In this document: one piece after another, positions 1-6,433 of the stretch
How positions within the stretch are numbered: position 1 is the stretch's first letter
Layout: each line of letters begins with the position of its first letter
Assembly (NCBI GenBank): GCA_045866215.1
Contig: AP035880.1
Span: 682,001-746,000, forward strand
DNA length: 64,000 bases
Source of the DNA: Croceivirga sp009797885
Lineage (GTDB): Bacteria; Bacteroidota; Bacteroidia; Flavobacteriales; Flavobacteriaceae
Direction: 5' to 3'
Program-made: the position numbers and the translations under genes
The notes under the pieces: model-generated
Told to the model about the DNA's origin: nothing
The model's input: the letters and a program-made list of their open reading frames with translations, nothing else
Databases searched by the model: none

Positions 1-442
1 CATTAAAGCCGTTGAAGGGTCCATCTATGACCTTTACCGTTTCCCCCAATACAAAGGGTATGGCAATATTATCCGTATTTACGGCAAGCTCATCTACCTT
101 GCCCAGCATACGGTTTACTTCGGCCTTCCGTAAAGGGACGGGATCCCCCCCTTTGGTTTCGCCCAAAAACCCAATAACATTGGTAATGGATTTGATGATA
201 TGGACCATTTCCCCACCCAAATTGGCTTTGATCATAATATAACCGGGGAAATAGGTACGCTCTTTATTTATTTTCTTCCCGTTTCGTATTTGAACCACTT
301 TTTCAGTTGGCACCAATACATCTTCCAAATAATCCCCAAAACCGGCACGTTCAACTTCACTTTCTATGTAGCCTTTGATTTTATTCTCTTGACCACTGAC
401 CGCACGTACCACGTACCATTTTTTTTCCAATACCTCTGACAT
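1..442 (-). CDS. nusG: Transcription termination/antitermination factor NusG (3' end missing)
   Basis: NusG binds RNA polymerase and modulates pausing, Rho termination and transcription-translation coupling. The start at 442 gives MSEVLEKKWYVVRAVSGQEN, a typical NGN-domain opening. A segment with FPGYIMIKANLGGE follows, and the KOW motif GETVKVIDGPFNGF lies at the window edge. About 147 residues are visible of the usual 180 or so; the last part is beyond base 1. It starts 3 bases after the secE stop, so the two are co-transcribed. Family identity is firm from the motifs and the secE neighbour. In most bacteria rplK and rplA would follow, but that cannot be seen here. Confidence 0.95.
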   Translation of the reverse strand, partial: MSEVLEKKWYVVRAVSGQENKIKGYIESEVERAGFGDYLEDVLVPTEKVVQIRNGKKINKERTYFPGYIMIKANLGGEMVHIIKSITNVIGFLGETKGGDPVPLRKAEVNRMLGKVDELAVNTDNIAIPFVLGETVKVIDGPFNGFN

Positions 443-445
443 CAC

Positions 446-634
446 CTACCCAATTAATTTTTCAAAGTACAACGCAATCAACTTACTAAAAACCGTATCC
501 ACTCCCCATGTTGCCAACGCAAACAAGATCGAGAAGACCGCAACAACAACCATTAAATTGGATGCCTGTTCCCGGTTCAACCAAGTAACGTTATTTTTTA
601 ACTCTTCCCAAGATTCCTTTACGTAAGTCAACAT
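446..634 (-). CDS. secE: Preprotein translocase subunit SecE
   Basis: SecE is the small essential subunit that clamps SecY in the inner-membrane Sec channel. From ATG at 634 the product has 62 residues: an amphipathic part with ELKNNVTW, the conserved SecE signature, then one membrane helix of about 20 residues (VVVAVFSILFALATWGV) and a short tail. The frame stays open upstream to a TTG at 715, which would add 27 residues. I prefer 634 because it gives the normal family length and the added segment resembles no SecE N-terminus I know. It lies between tRNA-Trp and nusG. Confidence 0.9.
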   Translation of the reverse strand: MLTYVKESWEELKNNVTWLNREQASNLMVVVAVFSILFALATWGVDTVFSKLIALYFEKLIG

Positions 635-735
635 ATCAAAAAATTCTTTGTAGCCCTTGGAAGCTTTCCCTAGCTCAGTGCTGGCCTTTTCGCCCAGGAC
701 CGACTTTCCGTCCAATTGCTTTTTGTTCTTTCTCC

Positions 736-779
736 TTTAGCACGGGAGGAGAGACTCCCTTCGACTTCGCTCAGGGTAA
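736..779 (-). repeat. Duplicated 3' end of tRNA-Trp joined to a palindromic repeat
   Basis: Bases 736-757 repeat exactly bases 813-834, which are the last 17 bases of tRNA-Trp plus five flanking bases. In the copy, the match to the tRNA stops at 757 and continues into a short CCCTTCGAC...CTCAGGG palindrome (about 757-776). From memory, elements of this kind are dispersed through Flavobacteriaceae genomes. The copy cannot fold as a tRNA. It looks like a scar from an insertion or slippage event downstream of tRNA-Trp, inside the transcript that leads to secE-nusG. Confidence 0.75.
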
Positions 780-817
780 ACTTCTCGTCTCTTATCACAT
801 GCTTTCTTTTTATTTAG

Positions 818-890
818 CACGGGAGGAGAGACTCGAACTCCCGACACCTGGTTTTGGAGACCAGTGCTCTACCAACTGAGCTACACCCGT
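818..890 (-). tRNA. tRNA-Trp (anticodon CCA)
   Basis: Read on the minus strand, a 73-base cloverleaf begins ACGGGTGTAGCTC and has the anticodon loop CTCCAAA (anticodon CCA). The T arm is GGGAG/CTCTC with a TTCGAGT loop. The acceptor stem closes with one U-U mismatch and the discriminator is G. CCA is not encoded. It sits between tuf and secE and is probably processed from their transcript. Confidence 0.95.
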
Positions 891-960
891 TCATATTTAC
901 ACTGAAAGGTATCCGCTAAAAAGCGAACACCCTCAGTATAAACTTATTATATCAAAAAAA

Positions 961-2148
961 TTAATCTAAAATTTCAGTAACCTGACCAGCTCCCACTGTC
1001 CTACCACCCTCACGGATAGCAAAACGTAGACCTACATTAAGGGCAATAGGCTGAATCAAATCTACTGTAATGGTCAAGTTATCACCTGGCATTACCATTT
1101 CAACACCGTCAGGAAGGACAATATTTCCTGTTACGTCAGTAGTTCTTACATAGAATTGAGGACGATAGTTGTTATGGAATGGGGTGTGACGACCACCTTC
1201 TTCCTTTTTAAGGATATACACCTCCGCTTTAAATTTAGCGTGTGGTGTAACGGAACCTGGCTTGCAGATTACCATACCCCTTTTGATGTCTGATTTTTCA
1301 ATACCCCTCAAAAGGATACCTACGTTATCACCAGCTTCACCCCTATCCAAAATCTTACGGAACATCTCAACCCCAGTTATTGTGGAAGTCAATTTCTCAG
1401 CACCCATACCAATGATATCAACACCATCACCAGTATTGGCAACACCTGTTTCTATACGTCCGGTAGCTACAGTACCACGACCAGTAATAGTGAATACATC
1501 TTCAACCGGCATCAAGAAAGGCTTATCGATATCGCGTTCGGGCAATTCAATCCATTCGTCAACGGCATTCATCAACTCCATTACAGTGTCAACCCACTTT
1601 TGCTCCCCGTTCAAAGCACCAAGTGCAGAACCGGAAATTACAGGACCATTGTCACCATCGTACTCATAGAAGGAAAGCAACTCGCGCACCTCCATCTCAA
1701 CAAGTTCCAAAAGCTCATCATCATCAACCATGTCCACTTTGTTCAAGAAAACAACAATCCTTGGAATACCTACCTGACGACCCAGAAGGATGTGCTCACG
1801 TGTTTGGGGCATAGGACCATCTGTGGCAGCAACCACCAAGATCGCACCGTCCATTTGAGCAGCACCAGTTACCATGTTCTTAACGTAATCCGCGTGACCA
1901 GGACAATCCACATGCGCATAGTGCCTATTCTCTGTCTGATACTCTACGTGGGACGTGTTGATAGTAATACCCCTTTCTTTTTCTTCAGGAGCATTATCAA
2001 TAGAATCAAAGCTTCGAAGCTCAGAAAGACCCGCATTTGCCAATACCGTAGTAATAGCAGCAGTCAATGTAGTTTTACCATGATCTACGTGTCCAATAGT
2101 ACCTATGTTAAGGTGGGGTTTGGAACGATCAAAAGTTTCCTTTGCCAT
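961..2148 (-). CDS. tuf: Translation elongation factor Tu
   Basis: EF-Tu is the GTPase that delivers aminoacyl-tRNA to the ribosomal A site. The start at 2148 (MAKETFDRSKPHLNIGTIGH) gives 395 residues, the usual length in Bacteroidota. The G motifs are all present: GHVDHGKT (G1), the RGITI switch I region, DCPGHADY (G3), NKVD (G4) and SGSAL (G5), followed by the two beta-barrel domains. The frame happens to stay open upstream through tRNA-Thr to 2280, but that part is tRNA, not protein. It follows four tRNA genes, as tufB does in E. coli. Confidence 0.98.
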   Translation of the reverse strand: MAKETFDRSKPHLNIGTIGHVDHGKTTLTAAITTVLANAGLSELRSFDSIDNAPEEKERGITINTSHVEYQTENRHYAHVDCPGHADYVKNMVTGAAQMDGAILVVAATDGPMPQTREHILLGRQVGIPRIVVFLNKVDMVDDDELLELVEMEVRELLSFYEYDGDNGPVISGSALGALNGEQKWVDTVMELMNAVDEWIELPERDIDKPFLMPVEDVFTITGRGTVATGRIETGVANTGDGVDIIGMGAEKLTSTITGVEMFRKILDRGEAGDNVGILLRGIEKSDIKRGMVICKPGSVTPHAKFKAEVYILKKEEGGRHTPFHNNYRPQFYVRTTDVTGNIVLPDGVEMVMPGDNLTITVDLIQPIALNVGLRFAIREGGRTVGAGQVTEILD

Positions 2149-2195
2149 TTTTAATGAATTTAATCTTAAGTTTATATTAGTGTCTGTTTCTATCG

Positions 2196-2267
2196 AGCCA
2201 ACGACGGGAATTGAACCCGTGACCTCTTCCTTACCAAGGAAACGCTCTACCCCTGAGCTACGTCGGC
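2196..2267 (-). tRNA. tRNA-Thr (anticodon GGU)
   Basis: The minus-strand sequence folds as a 72-base cloverleaf starting GCCGACGTAGCTC. The anticodon loop is TTGGTAA, giving GGU (Thr, ACY codons). The T arm is ACGGG/CCCGT with TTCAATT, and the acceptor stem GCCGACG/CGTTGGC closes with one G-U pair. It is the last of four tRNAs before tuf. Confidence 0.95.
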
Positions 2268-2345
2268 GTAAAGTGTTCAATCTACATCCTTATGATAAAG
2301 GAGGAGATTTAGCCACCCCATTTGGGGCAACATCGTCACTCTTAG

Positions 2346-2418
2346 AGCGGGAGACCGGGTTCGAACCGGCGACATTCAGCTTGGAAGGCTGACGCTCTAC
2401 CAACTGAGCTACTCCCGC
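2346..2418 (-). tRNA. tRNA-Gly (anticodon UCC)
   Basis: The minus strand gives a 73-base cloverleaf with the acceptor stem GCGGGAG/CTCCCGC. The anticodon stem is TCAGC/GCTGA with loop CTTCCAA (anticodon UCC). The T loop is TTCGAAC. It is the third gene of the Thr-Tyr-Gly-Thr set ahead of tuf. Confidence 0.95.
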
Positions 2419-2478
2419 TTATTACTATTCAATATTTCAAAAAACCATCCTTTTCAGGATTACTTTGGTTTGCACCCG

Positions 2479-2561
2479 TGGGGAGAGCAGGATTCGAACC
2501 TGCGAAGGTAAAAACCAACAGATTTACAGTCTGTCCTCGTTGGCCGCTTGAGTATCTCCCC
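2479..2561 (-). tRNA. tRNA-Tyr (anticodon GUA)
   Basis: This is an 83-base class II tRNA on the minus strand, with acceptor stem GGGGAGA/TCTCCCC and anticodon loop CTGTAAA (anticodon GUA). It has the long variable arm expected of bacterial tRNA-Tyr. The discriminator is A. It is the second gene of the tRNA cluster. Confidence 0.95.
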
Positions 2562-2584
2562 TCCTTGATTTTCAGTAAATTACG

Positions 2585-2658
2585 AGCCGATAGAGGGACT
2601 CGAACCCACGACCTGCTGATTACAAATCAGCTGCTCTAGCCAGCTGAGCTATATCGGC
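2585..2658 (-). tRNA. tRNA-Thr (anticodon UGU)
   Basis: This 74-base cloverleaf on the minus strand has acceptor stem GCCGATA/TATCGGC and anticodon stem GCTGA/TCAGC around TTTGTAA (anticodon UGU). It is the first gene of the tRNA-tuf transcription unit and reads ACA/ACG codons, complementing the GGU tRNA-Thr nearer tuf. Confidence 0.95.
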
Positions 2659-2679
2659 TTTTCAGCCACTTTTTTACAC

Positions 2680-2706
2680 AAAAAAAGCCCGTTATTTCTA
2701 ACGGAC
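2680..2706 (-). terminator. Intrinsic terminator after hpf
   Basis: On the minus strand GTCCGTTA-GAAA-TAACGGGC forms an 8-bp stem with one G-U pair and a GAAA loop, followed by a run of seven T. It lies between the hpf stop and the first tRNA of the tuf operon, so it should separate the two units. A promoter-like sequence lies just upstream of it (2709-2738). Confidence 0.75.
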
Positions 2707-2708
2707 TG

Positions 2709-2738
2709 CAAATGTAGCGTTTTATTTGTTTAATCAAA
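2709..2738 (-). promoter_or_regulatory. Probable promoter of the tRNA-tuf operon
   Basis: On the minus strand TTTG (2735-2738) is followed after 18 bases by TACATTTG (2709-2716). This matches the Bacteroidota sigma-A consensus TTTG, 17-23 bases, TAnnTTTG. Transcription would begin near 2703, within the base of the hpf terminator hairpin and about 45 bases ahead of the first tRNA. The call rests on consensus matching only. Confidence 0.55.
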
Positions 2739-2760
2739 ACAAACTGAAAAAAAATTTTGA

Positions 2761-3063
2761 TTAGGCATGTGCCCTTGTTTTCTCCTTTGTTTTCACCAAT
2801 TGCCGCTCCAATGAATTGCATGCATTATCAACTGCTTCCTCAAAAGACTTACATTGTTTTTTTACGATGAATTGGTTCCTGGGCACCTTTACCTTGATTT
2901 CCACACTTTTGTTCGCTTTGGAACTGGTGTTCTCAACTTTTAAATAAACATCCGAACTAATGACTCTGTCATAGAACAGTTCCAATTTATCCATTCGCGC
3001 CTGAATGAATTCAATTAATTTTTTGTCGGCCACAAAATTTACAGATTGTGCATTAACCTTCAT
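2761..3063 (-). CDS. hpf: Ribosome hibernation promoting factor, short form (HPF/RaiA/YfiA family)
   Basis: Short HPF proteins bind the 30S decoding region and inactivate ribosomes in stationary phase. The 100-residue product has the family's beta-alpha-beta layout: MKVNAQSVNFVADKKLIEFI, then a strand pair with SSDVYLKVEN and VEIKVKVPRN, then a helix SFEEAVDNACNSLERQL. It lacks the C-terminal dimerisation domain of long HPF. It lies downstream of the xerC-type gene, a pairing common in flavobacteria, and ends before a terminator. Confidence 0.9.
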   Translation of the reverse strand: MKVNAQSVNFVADKKLIEFIQARMDKLELFYDRVISSDVYLKVENTSSKANKSVEIKVKVPRNQFIVKKQCKSFEEAVDNACNSLERQLVKTKEKTRAHA

Positions 3064-3120
3064 AAAAATTTCTCTTTTAGGTCCACTCCAAGGTGGATAG
3101 GTTATACATTACAAGGAATA

Positions 3121-4011
3121 CTACTCCTTGTTTCTAGGATGGGTAGTTGCGTGCACTTCCTTTAGTTTGGCAATACTACTATGGGTATATACCTGTGTAG
3201 AAGCCAAACTGGAATGACCCAACAGTTCTTTCACAGCATTTAAGTCCGCTCCCTGGTTCAAGAGATGTGTCGCAAAGGTATGCCTTAACATATGTGGACT
3301 TCTCTTGACTTTGGGCGAAACCCTACTAAGATACTTATTTATAACCCTGTAAACAAGGGTTTCGTATATTTTATGGCCTGTATTTGTCAATAAAAAATGT
3401 GTGGCATCCACTATCTTAGGCACCGTAGATCGTTGCTCTAAATAGGATTGTATGGAACCGATCAATCGGGGCATTAAAGGTAGGATACGTTCCTTATTGC
3501 GTTTGCCCAAGACCTTTACCGTTTTTCCGTTAAGGTCAATATCACTTAGCTTAAGATGAACCAACTCAGACCTGCGCATACCTGTGGCATACAGTAGTTC
3601 TATAATCAATTTGTCCCTAAGGCCCAAAAAGTCATCATCGTATTCCATAGCATCCAATACCCGTTCCATTTCATTTTCCGAAAAGGGAACCTGAATTCTT
3701 TTTTCGGACTTAAGTGCCCTGTGCTTGGCCAAAGGATTATGATCGATCATTCCAATTTTCAACAGAAACCTATAGTAGGCTTTTAAGGAAGCTATTTTTC
3801 GATTTATCGAACGATTGGATACCCCCTGCTCCACCAATGCCACAATCCAGCTCCTAATGAGCCCATACTCCACCTTTTGGATGTCTTCAAGTTGATAATG
3901 GTCCAAAATGTAGTTTTGAAAGGCATCAATATCCTTGGCATAGGCCTTAATGGTGTGGGGCGAGTAGTTCTTCTCCAGATCCAAATATGAGGTAAAGGCA
4001 TCCAAACTCAT
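3121..4011 (-). CDS. xerC: Tyrosine recombinase of the XerC/XerD type
   Basis: Xer recombinases resolve chromosome dimers at dif during division. The protein has 296 residues: an N-terminal SAM-like core-binding domain (about 1-90) and a catalytic domain. The catalytic set is visible: R146 in TGMRRSEL, K170 in GKRNKER, H240 and R243 in HMLRHTFATH, H266 in LLGHSS and the nucleophile Y275 in TQVYTH. Length and a gene order shared with hpf and rpsU argue for the housekeeping enzyme, not a phage integrase. Whether it equals XerC or XerD cannot be settled here. Confidence 0.88.
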   Translation of the reverse strand: MSLDAFTSYLDLEKNYSPHTIKAYAKDIDAFQNYILDHYQLEDIQKVEYGLIRSWIVALVEQGVSNRSINRKIASLKAYYRFLLKIGMIDHNPLAKHRALKSEKRIQVPFSENEMERVLDAMEYDDDFLGLRDKLIIELLYATGMRRSELVHLKLSDIDLNGKTVKVLGKRNKERILPLMPRLIGSIQSYLEQRSTVPKIVDATHFLLTNTGHKIYETLVYRVINKYLSRVSPKVKRSPHMLRHTFATHLLNQGADLNAVKELLGHSSLASTQVYTHSSIAKLKEVHATTHPRNKE

Positions 4012-4036
4012 ACCCTAAAGGTAGTAATCTACTTTG

Positions 4037-4069
4037 AAAAAAAAATCCCGCTATTATAGCGGGATTTTT
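4037..4069 (-). terminator. Intrinsic terminator after rpsU
   Basis: A 13-bp perfect stem (4041-4053 with 4057-4069, core ATCCCGCTA/TAGCGGGAT) with a TTA loop is flanked by A and T runs, so it can work in either direction. On the minus strand it follows rpsU and ends in a T tract before the recombinase gene begins at 4011. Confidence 0.85.
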
Positions 4070-4090
4070 AATTTTTTTTCCAGAAAGGTC

Positions 4091-4285
4091 CTAAAGTTCT
4101 TCTTTGTCCCTTAAGCTCTGGATATATTGTGCTTTTTGAATTTCAGCTCTACGCCTAACGGAAGGTTTGGTGAACTGCTGTCTGCTTCGCAATTGACGCA
4201 TTGTTCCCGTTTTATCGAACTTCCTCTTAAAACGCTTCAGTGCTCTATCAATGTTCTCTCCCTCTTTTACTGGTATTATTAACAT
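4091..4285 (-). CDS. rpsU: 30S ribosomal protein bS21
   Basis: bS21 sits near the anti-Shine-Dalgarno end of 16S rRNA. The 64-residue, strongly basic product starts MLIIPVKEGENIDRALKRFK and has the family's RKFDKTG and RRRAEIQKAQ segments. It is a single-gene unit with its own terminator. It is preceded by a full Shine-Dalgarno sequence, which is exceptional in this genome (see the separate entry). Confidence 0.95.
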   Translation of the reverse strand: MLIIPVKEGENIDRALKRFKRKFDKTGTMRQLRSRQQFTKPSVRRRAEIQKAQYIQSLRDKEEL

Positions 4286-4294
4286 AGGCTACAA

Positions 4295-4302
4295 CCTCCT
4301 TT
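4295..4302 (-). promoter_or_regulatory. Strong Shine-Dalgarno sequence of rpsU
   Basis: The minus strand reads AAAGGAGG, nine bases before the rpsU ATG. Nearly every other gene in the window lacks such a site, as expected for Bacteroidota. In Flavobacterium johnsoniae, bS21 has been reported to take part in hiding the anti-Shine-Dalgarno region, and rpsU keeps a strong site, which suggests autogenous control. Two overlapping TAnnTTTG boxes (4321-4328 and 4329-4336, minus strand) upstream could be the promoter -7 element, but I found no clear -33 box. Confidence 0.8.
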
Positions 4303-4352
4303 CTTTTAAATTTTGGTGTGCAAATATACAAATGTATTTATAACCACGGTGG

Positions 4353-5552
4353 TTATTTAAAAATTTCTTCATTGGTGTTCACGCTTGTGGAAGCTGGGCG
4401 ATATTCCTTTTTGTCCACAATAATCTTTGCAATGATTTCCTTGAGAATCTCGGAAGTCCCCCCACCAATTGGCCCCAATCTACTATCCCTTAACATGCGG
4501 GCCATGGGATAATCCTCAATATAGCCGTAACCTCCAAGGAATTGTAGGCAGTGGTAAATAACATCATCCGCCATTTTTGTGGACTTCAATTTGGATATGG
4601 TGGCCTCTTTTACCACATACTCCCCTTGCTCCATTCGATGTGCAACGGAATAATTATAGTTTTTGCACATCTCCATATCGGCATACAGATCCACCAATCT
4701 ATGGCGAAGCGCTTGATATTGGTTTATAGGCTTCCCGAAAGTTTCCCGTTCAGACATATATTGTAGGGTATAGTCGATGGCGTGCTCGGCCCTGGCATGG
4801 GCATTGATTCCCATGACCAAGCGCTCCAGGGCAAAAGCTTCCATGATGAATCCAAAACCGGTGCCCTCCTCACCCATCAGGTTTTTGGCGGGAACGATGA
4901 CATTATCAAATGCCAATTCCGCAGTATCCGAAGCACGCCATCCAAGTTTGTTGAGTTTGTTGGCGGTAACTCCTTCACTTTTAAGGTCAACAATGAAAAT
5001 GCTGATTCCTTTATTACCCCTGGAGGGATTGGTTTTTGCGGCCAGGATGATATAATCACCATAAACCCCATTGGTAATGAAGGTTTTTGAACCATTAATA
5101 ATGTAATGATCTCCCTTTCTTACCGCAGTTGTACGCATCCCTGCCACATCACTTCCCCCAAAGGGTTCGGTTACTCCCAAGCAACCTATTTTTTCACCAT
5201 TTACACTTGGTGTCAAGTACGCTTCTTTCTGCTCGTGGTTGGCATTTTTGTTCAAATGGGTCATCGCCAAGTAAACGTGCGCCCAAATAGCAGCAGCAAA
5301 CCCTCCTGAGTTAATTTTTTGAAGTTCCTCCAGCAGAATTACCGTGTAGAACAAATCCAATCCCAATCCATCATACGCTTCCGGGGTGGCCAAACCAAAA
5401 TAACCCATTTGACCCATTTTTTTCCAAATAAAACGTTCAATGGTTCCCGTTTCTTCCCATTTATCCAAGTGCGGGACGACTTCTTTCTGTAAAAAATCTT
5501 TTAAACTCTCCCTAAATAATTGATGCTCTTCCGTGAAGTACATACCATCCAT
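4353..5552 (-). CDS. Acyl-CoA dehydrogenase
   Basis: This FAD flavoenzyme oxidises acyl-CoA to trans-2-enoyl-CoA in beta-oxidation or branched-chain amino acid breakdown. The 399 residues contain the N-terminal helical domain, the beta-domain signature GCLGVTEPFGGSDVAGM (about 123-139) and GSKTFITNG, and the C-terminal domain with QFLGGYGYIEDYPMAR. The usual catalytic Glu of the EGTSEI motif is Gly here (GGGTSEI, 363-369). A Glu at 243 in ALERLVMG sits where isovaleryl-CoA and long-chain dehydrogenases carry their base. That suggests a branched or long-chain substrate; the exact one is unknown. Confidence 0.9.
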   Translation of the reverse strand: MDGMYFTEEHQLFRESLKDFLQKEVVPHLDKWEETGTIERFIWKKMGQMGYFGLATPEAYDGLGLDLFYTVILLEELQKINSGGFAAAIWAHVYLAMTHLNKNANHEQKEAYLTPSVNGEKIGCLGVTEPFGGSDVAGMRTTAVRKGDHYIINGSKTFITNGVYGDYIILAAKTNPSRGNKGISIFIVDLKSEGVTANKLNKLGWRASDTAELAFDNVIVPAKNLMGEEGTGFGFIMEAFALERLVMGINAHARAEHAIDYTLQYMSERETFGKPINQYQALRHRLVDLYADMEMCKNYNYSVAHRMEQGEYVVKEATISKLKSTKMADDVIYHCLQFLGGYGYIEDYPMARMLRDSRLGPIGGGTSEILKEIIAKIIVDKKEYRPASTSVNTNEEIFK

Positions 5553-5562
5553 ATCAACTCCT

Positions 5563-6417
5563 TTAATACGACAAATATAAGGCTATTCTATCTATTTTGT
5601 TTATCGGAAACCCAGAAACGTTAAACAAATCTTCTTTTGATGTATACGCTCCATGTTCCTCTCTATATATAACGATATTTTTTGCCACTTTATACTTTAG
5701 GTACACCAAAGATGCAATTTCATCTGGATTGGCGGTATTAATATTGATTTTTTTAACCTTTGGCGGATGCAGTACCTGAAATCTTTTTAAGGCCCTTTCC
5801 ACCACCTGCGGTTCAAGACCATACACATCATAAAGCTGCTCATTCACCAGAAAACCCCCAAGCCTCTCTCGAAATTTAATTATTCTGGAAGACAACTTTT
5901 CCCCAATTCCATTGATTTCCTTCAAATCTTGAGCAGAAGCAGTATTCAAATCCAAAATCCTGGGCCTTCGGTTGTTGCTGACCTCTGTTTTTTTTGTTGT
6001 CGGCTTTGTATTCCGGGTCCATTCCGGAAATTTAAAAAACGGTGAAATGCCATTTAGCAAGGAGTCCGATATTCCGGTGATCCGTTGAAATTCCTTCGCA
6101 GAGTGAACAAATCCATTTTGAGCCCTAAAGTTATGCAGTCTATCCAGTTCCAAAGGGGAAAGGCCCAACATGTATCCCTTATAATCGGAAATATAGTTTG
6201 GATTAAAAGGCTTGAACTGCAATTTCGACTTGCGTTTTTCAATACCCAAACTATCGGTCAGCAACTGATTTTTTATGTCCAATGAGAATACATCGGCACC
6301 ATTGGCGATCGAAAATCGGTTCAAACCAAAATAAGCTAATTGAAATACTGCGATCAATACCAGTAAAAAGAAAATTCCCCTTCGTTCCTGTTTGGTGAAG
6401 TTGAAGTAGGATTTCAT
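5563..6417 (-). CDS. Membrane-anchored helix-hairpin-helix protein (ComEA-like)
   Basis: The 284-residue protein starts with a basic segment and one membrane helix (about 14-33). Three helix-hairpin-helix-like units follow, best seen in ILDLNTASAQDLKEINGIG (about 154-172) and ININTANPDEI (about 224-234), each with a downstream GF/GA-containing hairpin. ComEA proteins bind DNA outside the inner membrane during natural uptake, and this layout fits an anchored periplasmic DNA-binding protein. No other competence gene lies nearby, so a role in uptake is inference. It is 10 bases upstream of the dehydrogenase start. Confidence 0.75.
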   Translation of the reverse strand: MKSYFNFTKQERRGIFFLLVLIAVFQLAYFGLNRFSIANGADVFSLDIKNQLLTDSLGIEKRKSKLQFKPFNPNYISDYKGYMLGLSPLELDRLHNFRAQNGFVHSAKEFQRITGISDSLLNGISPFFKFPEWTRNTKPTTKKTEVSNNRRPRILDLNTASAQDLKEINGIGEKLSSRIIKFRERLGGFLVNEQLYDVYGLEPQVVERALKRFQVLHPPKVKKININTANPDEIASLVYLKYKVAKNIVIYREEHGAYTSKEDLFNVSGFPINKIDRIALYLSY

Positions 6418-6433
6418 GGTAATGGTATATGTA

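Noticed and set aside
1600..2154. A 184-codon frame on the plus strand opposite tuf
   Set aside because: It lies wholly opposite a highly conserved gene and has no recognisable domain; a shadow of tuf codon bias.
2149..2280. Extended N-terminus of EF-Tu in the open frame upstream of ATG 2148
   Set aside because: The stretch contains tRNA-Thr(GGU) at 2196-2267 and the family starts at MAKETFDRSK; the open frame is chance.
3121..4011. Tyrosine recombinase next to tRNA genes as a sign of an integrated element
   Set aside because: Its length, hpf/rpsU neighbours and lack of excisionase, att repeats or cargo genes mark it as the housekeeping Xer enzyme.
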